DNA of 62,000 bases from Mesostigma viride (Eukaryota > Streptophyta > Mesostigmatophyceae > Mesostigmatales > Mesostigmataceae): the NCBI GenBank assembly GCA_009746045.1, contig RPFO01000412.1:1212313-1274312 (forward strand), read 5' to 3'. Positions 35,601 to 44,600 of this stretch are shown piece by piece (position 1 is the first letter of the stretch; every line of letters begins with the position of its first letter). The notes under the pieces were generated by a model, which was not told where the DNA came from, did not search any database, and was given only the letters and a program-made list of their open reading frames with translations. Made by a program: the position numbers and the translations under genes.

Positions 35601-38600
35601 TGCGCGGCTTCCGACAGCTCCAGCGTGCCAAGGAGGAGCGCACGCAGGGCGTGGTGGCGGCGCTGAGGGCGGCGGCCGCGCTGCCGTGGGGCCAGAAGCC
35701 TGCGCGGGAGGAGTGGGCGCGCGGCGAGTGGGCGGAGGATATGGCGGCGCTGGAGGCTTACGCATGCGAGAAGAAGGGCGGATCGTGGGACGTGGCCGAG
35801 GAGGTGGGCGCGGTGTTGCTGTTCTCAGTATATGTCATCGCTGATTCTATCGCTCCTCATTATAGTGTTGTGGCCTCTTGCAAGGGACGTGGCCGAGGAG
35901 GTGAGCGCGGTGTTGCTGTTCTCAGTATATGTCATCGCTGATTCTATCGTTCCTCATTATAGTGTTGTGGCTCTTGCACGGGACGTGGCCGAGGAGGTGG
36001 GCGCGGTGTTGCTGTTCTCAGTATATGTCATCGCTGATTCTATCGTTCCTCATTATAGTGTTGTGGCCTCTTGCACGGGACGTGGCCGAGGAGGTGGGCG
36101 CGGTGTTGCTGTTCTCAGTATATGTCATCGCTGATTCTATCGTTCCTCATTATAGTGTTGTGGCCTCTTGCACGGGACGTGGCCGAGGAGGTGGGCGCGG
36201 TGTTGCTGTTCTCAGTATATGTCATCGCTGATTCTATCGTTCCTCATTATAGTGTTGTGGCCTCTTGCACGGGACGTGGCCGAGGAGGTGGGCGCGGTGT
36301 TGCCTTTTGCATCCGCTAGAACCACGGATTGTGTAGTTACTCCCAGACTAGAATCGCCGAATCCAGCCGTACGCCTTGCGAAGCAGTAGTCATCCTATTA
36401 TTGTGGCCGGTCACGCCGATAGCAGCCGGGCACGCGTGCGCAGGGCACCCACATGAGCGCTCTATGCTGCGCAGGACATGGCAGTAACAGCATTACAAGC
36501 CGTGTACTGTGTGGCGCGCGTGATACAGCCGTCGCCGCTGATTGCATCTGCGCTGTGTGGCGCGCATGATACAGCCGTCGCCGCTGGTTGCATCTGCGGT
36601 GCACAGTAGCATGCATGTATGGCACCCGCATTCTTGCCATCATAGTGGCTTGCACTGCTTTTTTCTTGGCTTAGCAAGCCAGGCAAGTTTTCAACTCCTT
36701 TTCCCTCCAAACCCAGGAATAGCCCAGTGGCTGGTGTTGGAGCCATCGGCCTGATGCCATCGCGTGTGCCTTCCTGGGGTAGTTCGTCTGCGCGCTGGGG
36801 CTGTGAGGAAGTGTTCCCATTGCTGGTTGTGCATAGGTATACGGCTCGAAGGGTATCATTTTACAGTGCATTCTGCTAGTTGACATTGATCCTGCCTAGG
36901 GACCATGGGTGCCTCTAATATTGTCCCTGTCGTCATTTCTAAGTTCTAACCTTTGCGTTCCATCCCCTCCTTTGCCGTCAGCCTGCCCTGTTCCTGCCTG
37001 GCCCTCACCACCTTGTCTCACCCGCTGACGTCATCTCGTCTAATGCTCACTTCTGGCATCCCCCACCTGCCTTCCATTGCTCCTGCCGCCGCCCTCCTCA
37101 TCCAGATCCTGCTGGCCATGGCGGTGCCGCGTGACAAGGACGCAGCAGTGTCGGTGCTGGTCGACGCGGGCTACCTGCCGCGCCACGCTAACACAACGCT
37201 GCTGCGCTCAGACCTGCCGACGGCCTTTAGTGAGGAGCTGCTGGAATTGGCGGAGGAGAGGGTGCGCAACCCACCGCCCGACCCCGACGAGGTAGGTTGG
37301 CCTTTGCCACCGGACCTGTCCCTGTGTCCTGCCCCCGTGTGTCTTCATTTCCTTGGTGCTGCCCGCTGCCCCCGTAGTCCTGCGGGTGGGCGGGCACCTC
37401 CCATCTGTATGCAGGACGTTGCCTTTTCATGGGGTGTTTCGCACCCAAGTACTAGGCGCATGTACTAGGCAGCCTGGGCGACTCCGTGCCTGAATCCCAT
37501 ATCCAACCCTGTGCCCTCTCTTCCCCTGTGCCCTCTCTTCCCCTGTGCCCTCTCTTCCCCTGTGCCCTCTCTTCCCCTGTGCTCTCTCTTCCCCTGTGCT
37601 CTCTCTTCCCCTGTGCCCTCTCTTCCCCTGTGCCCTCTCTTCCCCTGTGCCCTCTCTTCCCCTGTGCCCTCTCTTCCCCTGTGCCCTCTCTTCCCCTGTG
37701 CCCTCTCTTCCCCTGTGCCCTCTCTTCCCCTGTGCCCTCTCTTCGCCTGTGCTCTCTCTTCCCCTGTGCCCTCTCTTCCCCTGTGCTCTCTCTTCCCCTG
37801 TGCCCTCTCTTCCCCTGTGCCCTCTCTTCCCCTGTGCTCTCTCTTCCCCTGTGCCCTCTCTTCCCCTGTGCCCTCTCTTCCCCTGTGCTCTCTCTTCCCC
37901 TGTGCCCTCTCTTCCCCTGTGCCCTCTCTTCCCCTGTGCCCTCTCTTCCCCTGTGCCCTCTCTTCCCCTGTGCTCTGTCTTCCCCTGTGCCCTCTCTTCC
38001 CCTGTGCCCTCTCTTCCCCTGTGCTCTCTCTTCCCCTGTGCCCTCTCTTCCCCTGTGCCCTCTCTTCCCCTGTGCTCTCTCTTCCCCTGTGCCCTCTCTT
38101 CCCCTGTGCCCTCTCTTCCCCTGTGCTCTCTCTTCCCCTGTGCCCTCTCTTCCCCTGTGCCCTCTCTTCCCCTGTGCTCTCTCTTCCCCTGTGCCCTCTC
38201 TTTCCCTGTGCCCTCTCTTCCCCTGTGCTCTCTCTTCCCCTGTGCCCTCTCTTCCCCTGTGCTCTCTCTTCCCCTGTGCCCTCTCTTCCCCTGTGCCCTC
38301 TCTTCCCCTGTGCTCTCTCTTCCCCTGTGCCCTCTCTTCCCCTGTGCCCTCTCTTCCCCTGTGCTCTCTCTTCCCCTGTGCCCTCTCTTCCCCTGTGCCC
38401 TCTCTTCCCCTGTGCTCTCTCTTCCCCTGTGCCCTCTCTTCCCCTGTGCCCTCTCTTCCCCTGTGCTCTCTCTTCCCCTGTGCCCTCTCTTTCCCTGTGC
38501 CCTCTCTTCCCCTGTGCTCTCTCTTCCCCTGTGCCCTCTCTTCCCCTGTGCCCTCTCTTCCCCTGTGCTCTCTCTTCCCCTGTGCCCTCTCTTCCCCTGT

Positions 38601-41600
38601 GCCCTCTCTTCCCCTGTGCCCTCTCTTCCCCTGTGCCCTCTCTTCCCCTGTGCCCTCTCTTCCCCTGTGCCCTCTCTTCCCCTGTGCCCTCTCTTCCCCT
38701 GTGCTCTCTCTTCCCCTGTGCCCTCTCTTCCCCTGTGCCCTCTCTTCCCCTGTGCTCTCTCTTCCCCTGTGCCCTCTCTTCCCCTGTGCCCTCTCTTCCC
38801 CTGTGCTCTCTCTTCCCCTGTGCCCTCTCTTCCCCTGTGCCCTCTCTTCCCCTGTGCTCTCTCTTCCCCTGTGCCCTCTCTTCCCCTGTGCCCTCTCTTC
38901 CCCTGTGCTCTCTCTTCCCCTGTGCCCTCTCTTCCCCTGTGCCCTCTCTTCCCCTGTGCCCTCTCTTCCCCTGTGCCCTCTCTTCCCCTGTGCCCTCTCT
39001 TCCCCTGTGCTCTCTCTTCCCCTGTGCCCTCTCTTCCCCTGTGCTCTCTCTTCCCCTGTGCTCTCTCTTCCCCTGTGCTCTCTCTTCCCCTGTGCCCTCT
39101 CTTCCCTGTGCCCTCTCTTCCCCTGTGCCCTCTCTTCCCCTGTGCTCTCTCTTCCCCTGTGCCCTCTCTTCCCCTGTGCCCTCCCTTCCCCTGTGCTCTC
39201 TCTTCCCCTGTGCCCTCTCTTCCCCTGTGCCCTCTCTTCCCCTGTGCTCTCTCTTCCCCTGTGCCCTCTCTTCCTCTGTGCTCTCTCTTCCCCTGTGCCC
39301 TCTCTTCCCCTGTGCCCTCTCTTCCCCTGTGCTCTCTCTTCCCCTGTGCCCTCTCTTCCCCTGTGCCCTCTCTTCCCCTGTGCTCTCTCTTCCCCTGTGC
39401 CCTCTCTTCCCCTGTGCCCTCTCTTCCCCTGTGCTCTCTCTTCCCCTGTGCCCTCTCTTCCCCTGTGCCCTCTCTTCCCCTGTGCTCTCTCTTCCCCTGT
39501 GCCCTCTCTTCCCCTGTGCTCTCTCTTCCCCTGTGCCCTCTCTTCCCCTGTGCTCTCTCTTCCCCTGTGCCCTCTCTACCCCTGTGCCCTCTCTTCCCCT
39601 GTGCCCTCTCTTCCCCTGTGCCCTCTCTACCCCTGTGCCCTCTCTTCGCCTGTGCCCTCTCTTCCCCTGTGCCCTCTCTTCCCCTGTGCCCTCTCTTCCC
39701 CTGTGCTCTCTCTTCCCCTGTGCCCTCTCTTCCCCTGTGCCCTCTCTTCCCCTGTGCTCTCTCTTCCCCTGTGCCCTCTCTTCCCCTGTGCCCTCTCTTC
39801 CCCTGTGCCCTCTCTTCCCCTGTGCCCTCTCTTCCCCTGTGCCCTCTCTTCCCCTGTGCCCCCTCTTCCCCTGTGCCCTCTCTTCCCCTGTGCCCTCTCT
39901 TCCCCTGTGCCCTCTCTTCCCCTGTGCTCTCTCTTCCCCTGTGCCCTCTCTACCCCTGTGCCCTCTCTTCCCCTGTGCTTTCTCTTCCCCTGTGCCCTCT
40001 CTACCCCTGTGCCCTCTCTTCCCCTGTGCCCTCTCTTCCCCTGTGCTCTCTCTTCCCCTGTGCTCTCTCTTCCCCTGTGCCCTCTCTTCCCCTGTGCCCT
40101 CTCTTCCCCTGTGCTCTCTCTTCCCCTGTGCCCTCTCTTCCCCTGTGCCCTCTCTTACCCTGTGCCCTCTCTTCCCCTGTGCCCTCTCTTCCCCTGTGCC
40201 CTCTCTTCCCCTGTGCCCTCTCTTCCCCTGTGCTCTCTCTTCCCCTGACTCTCTGCTCCTCGTTCGAACCTCTATTTGGTGCGCTCCCCTTCTGGACTAA
40301 ATGTCCCTGCTCCGCACCCTTCCCCCTTTACCTGCCATGTGTTGTCGCGCGCCCCCCCCAGGGCCGGCGTGTCGACCTGACCCACCTGAAGACGTACACC
40401 ATCGACAGCGAGGAGACGACCGAGGTGGACGACGCGCTGTCGGTCGAGTACCTTGGTGACGGGCGGCAGCGGCTGTGGGTGCATGTGGCCGACCCCACGC
40501 GCTGGCTGACGGGCGCCGATGGGGACCCGCTGGAACGGTGGGTGGAGGGATGCGGGCGAATGGGTGGTGGGCAGTCGATGGTTGGTCACTCTAGGGTGGG
40601 CAGCCGGCGATGTGTCACAGAGGGTGGGCAGCCTCATGTGTCCTTGTGGGCAACGCATGCGGATGGATGGGTGGTGGGCAAACGCATGCGGATGGATGGG
40701 TGGTGGGCAAACGCATGCGGATGGATGGGTGGTGGGCAACGCATGCGGATGGATGGGTGGTGGGCAAACGCATGCGGATGGATGGGTGGTGGGCAACGCA
40801 TGCGGATGGATGGGTGGTGGGCAAACGCATGTGGATGGATGGGTGGTGGGCAACGCATGCGGATGGATGGGTGGTGGGCAAACGCACGGGTGGCACGGCG
40901 GGTGGGAAGGTGGGAGGTGACGTGGGTGGCCCAGTGGTGGGTGGGGCACAGAAAGGTTGGGGCGATGGTCAACAAAGGTGTGGCCAAACGGGCGGCCATT
41001 GGGGTGGCCACAGGGGGGCCACGGGGGTGTCATGCTGCCATTGATGCATCGGATGTGGTTGATGCCCGCTCCGGCCGCCCTTCATTTGCCTTCCTCCGTC
41101 ACCCATTTCTTTTCCAACCTTCGCGACAACTAGGACAGGAAAAGGTTAGACTACTTCTCCCCCGCTTTCTCTCCCGCAAGGACTGTTCCCTCCCATTCCC
41201 CTACCTATATCAGGGACTATCGCATCCCTTAGGCAAGGTTTCTTCCCAACCCCTTCCCCTCTTGACGAGTATTACTCTCCTTCCTTCCCTCTCCCCCAAC
41301 AACCAACCTACCCCAGCGAGGCGCGGGCGCGCTGCACGTCCATGTACCTGCCCACCGAGCGCGTGCCCATGTTCCCGCCGACCCTCGCCGCGGGTCCCAT
41401 GTCGCTGACCGCGGGCCAGCGCTGCTGCGCGGTGAGCGTGGGCGTGGTCCTTGCCGACGACGGCAGCGTGGCAGAGAGCACCGTCGTGCCATCGTACGTG
41501 ACGCCCACCTACCGGCTGAGCTACGATGACGTGGACGAGCTGCTGGCGCTGGGCACGGAGGAGGAGAAGGAGCTGGAGGCGCTCAAGGGGGGGGCGGACA

Positions 41601-44600
41601 AGCGGCAGGCGTGGCGCACGGCGCAGGGCGCGACGGAGATAGCGTTGCCCGAGTGCAAGGTGGAGGTGTCGGGGCTGGACGGGATAGAGGAGCCGACGGT
41701 GGAGCTGTTCCCGCTCGACTGGACGTCCGCCGCGCGGCGACTCGTATCCGAGTACATGGTGCTGGTGAGGGGGGGGGGGAGTACATGGTGCTAGTGAGGA
41801 GGGTGAGTACTTGGTGCTGGTGAGGGGGGGAAGAGGGGGGGGACCCTAAATGGTGCTGGTGAGAGGGGGAAATTGGTGCTAATTATTGCTGCTGAGGGCG
41901 GGGGGGTGGGGAGGAGGAGGAGTAAATGATGTTGGTGAGGGGGGGGGGGCGGGGGTCCGAGTACAGGGTGCTGGGGAGGGGGGACAACAAGTGCATGTAG
42001 CGGGGCTGCAGGGGGCATGGCGCTGTCACGAAGGAAGGGGGGTTATATGTAGCGCTGGTGAAAGGGGGGGGGGGGGGGGGGGGCCTGGTACGGACTAGAG
42101 GGCTTGATGTCGCTGGTATAGAGGCGGGAGGGCAATAGTGCTGGTGTGGAGGAGGGGGCAAAAGGAGTGCTTTAACAGGGGGTGCGTGGTGGTGTGAGGG
42201 ATAGCAGCAGCAGCAGCAGCAGCAGCAGCATGATCGTCTTCTGTCGTAATCGTCAGCCCAACTGGGTGTATAGACTTGGATTGACCTGACCTCTCGTAGG
42301 TGCCTCGCTTGCTGCGTGGTGAACCACATGCATGTCCTCACCTCTCGTAGGTGCCTCGCTTGCTGCGTGGTGAACCACATGCATGTCCTCACCTCTGGTA
42401 GGTGCCTCGCTTGCTGCGTGGTGAACCACATGCATGTCCTCACCTCTGGTAGGTGCCTCGCTTGCTGCGTGGTGAACCACATGCAGGTCCTCACCCATCC
42501 CTCCCCCAAATGCACCCCCTCGCCACCCTCCCCTTCCAGTCAGGCCAAGTGGTGGCGGAGCTGGGCGGCGCGCACGGCATCCCGATGCCCTACCGCTACC
42601 AGATGGCCCCGCAGCTGCCCAGCGAGGAGGAGCTGGCGTCCGTACCCGAGGGTCCCTGCCGTGCGGTCATGCTGCGGCGATGCATGGTGCGAAGGTACGA
42701 GAGCAGGCTTTTTGGACCGCGCACGCGGGGCGAAGTGGACGTTCCAGTCAAACGAAACAACTTTAGTGAGATCTCTGGGCGGGGGTGGGGATAGGTCGGG
42801 GGGCTTCAGGGGGCAGGAGGCCGGGAGGGAAGGGGGGCGTGGTGTTGGGGGGAATAAACAGGCACGCATGCGCTCGTTGTTTCAAGGCTATGCATGCATG
42901 CACCGGTTGCGTCTGCGGGAACCCGTGTCCTTGCGGACATTTCCCTGGGTGGTCCTCAAGAATTCGTCATCAAGTTGGTGGTTGCATGCGCGCCCACACG
43001 AAAGGGAGGAAGCCTCCCATGTGCGGGCGTGACAGTCGGGGTCAGCACGTGGGTGGATGAGAAGGCAGCCGTGCCGGTGGCCTGCGTGCTCATGGACAGG
43101 GCAGGGGCTGTTGGTTGATTGGGAAGGCAGAGAGCTGTTAGCAGCTTGGCGTCATGGCCTTGCGTGGTGGCGTCCCCCTGGGCATTGCACAGTCCTTACT
43201 TTTTCTACACGGTAATTGCTGTTACAACAAATATCTAACTTGCGGATGGCTCTCAAACTGTGTCTGAGCCGTGGCCACTCCCTCGTTCACGCTACGCCTT
43301 TTGTGCTGTTTCACTCGTGTGCAACACGCCCCCTTGCGCCCCCTTGCGCCCACAGCGACACCAACTGCTCTGCGCCCATGCGGCACTCCTCCCTCGGCCT
43401 CGACGGCTATGTACAGTTCAGCTCACCCATCCGACGCTACAGTGACCTGCTCGTGCACATGCAGGTGAGGCGCAGGTGGCAGCCCTTAGTGGCGTTAGCT
43501 CTTGCGGCGCTCTGACCCGCTACACTGACCAGATCTAGGCGCTACGACCAGCTCTGACAGCTGCAGGGATCAGCTTCTGCACCTGCAGCGCCCCACCCTG
43601 CGGGTGTCAGCGGGTGCTGTAACCCCTTCTTGTTACAGCCGCACGGTCGCAGACCAGCTGTGGTGCATGCTTCTAGCTGGACTCGGTTTTGTGTCGTTGC
43701 GAAATGGAACGGACAATTATGTGCAGTCTGGTTGGCTGGCTGTTTAGGGTTTAGGGTTTACGGTTTACGGTTTAGGGTTTAGGGTTTAGGGTTTAGGGTT
43801 TAGGGTTTAGGGTTTAGGGTTTAGGGTTTAGGGTTTAGGGTTTAGGGTTTAGGGTTTAGGGTTTAGGGTTTAGGGTTTAGGGTTTAGGGTTTAGGGTTTA
43901 GGGTTTAGGGTTTAGGGTTTAGGGTTTAGGGTTTAGGGTTTAGGGTTTAGGGTTTAGGGTTTAGGGTTTAGGGTTTAGGGTTTAGGGTTTAGGGTTTAGG
44001 GTTTAGGGTTTAGGGTTTAGGGTTTAGGGTTTAGGGTTTAGGGTTTAGGGTTTAGGGTTTAGGGTTTAATGGAACGGACAATTATGTGCAGTCTGGTTGG
44101 CTGGCTGTTTAGGGTTTAGGGTTTAGGGTTTAATGGAACGGACAATTATGTGCAGTCTGGTTGGCTGGCGGAACTCTCAGGGATCATTAAAGTGTGGCAC
44201 ACAGTGTGTTGGCGGCTTTTGATGATGGTTGCGTCCATTGTCGAAATGCATGCGTCTGTTTGTGGGCTGCGGGCGCGATGCGCAGCTGCGATACACTATC
44301 TGTTGTGACGGTGTGGAGTTTCTTAGGTTGCCATCTGCGCTGGCAAGGCATATTTGTAGTAAACCCATGCCAGTGTCGGGTGGCACGGGGCTCAGCACAG
44401 GGGACACGCCCTGGCAGCTGCGGGCTGCCGCCAGCATTGTACACGCATGATGGTGACCCAGCGGGCACCCGCGTCAAGAGTCGCCAATTGTAGCTTGATG
44501 CGTCCACTCTGTGTTTGCTTGAGAAGATCCTGCATTTAGACATCCGTTCGCAGCCTTTTGGGCACATTGTCATGCGCATATCAACATAACCCAACTACGC

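Noticed and set aside
37486-41408. Plus-strand open frames of 920-1287 codons encoding SSPVPSLPLCPLF repeats
   Set aside because: Same cause with the stop-free 17-bp unit. All three frames are open at once, and only the RNR1 exon at 40362-40537 inside the longest frame is real.
43742-44068. True chromosome end or end-to-end fusion
   Set aside because: RNR1 exons 9 and 10 lie on either side in frame and the repeats run in one direction only.
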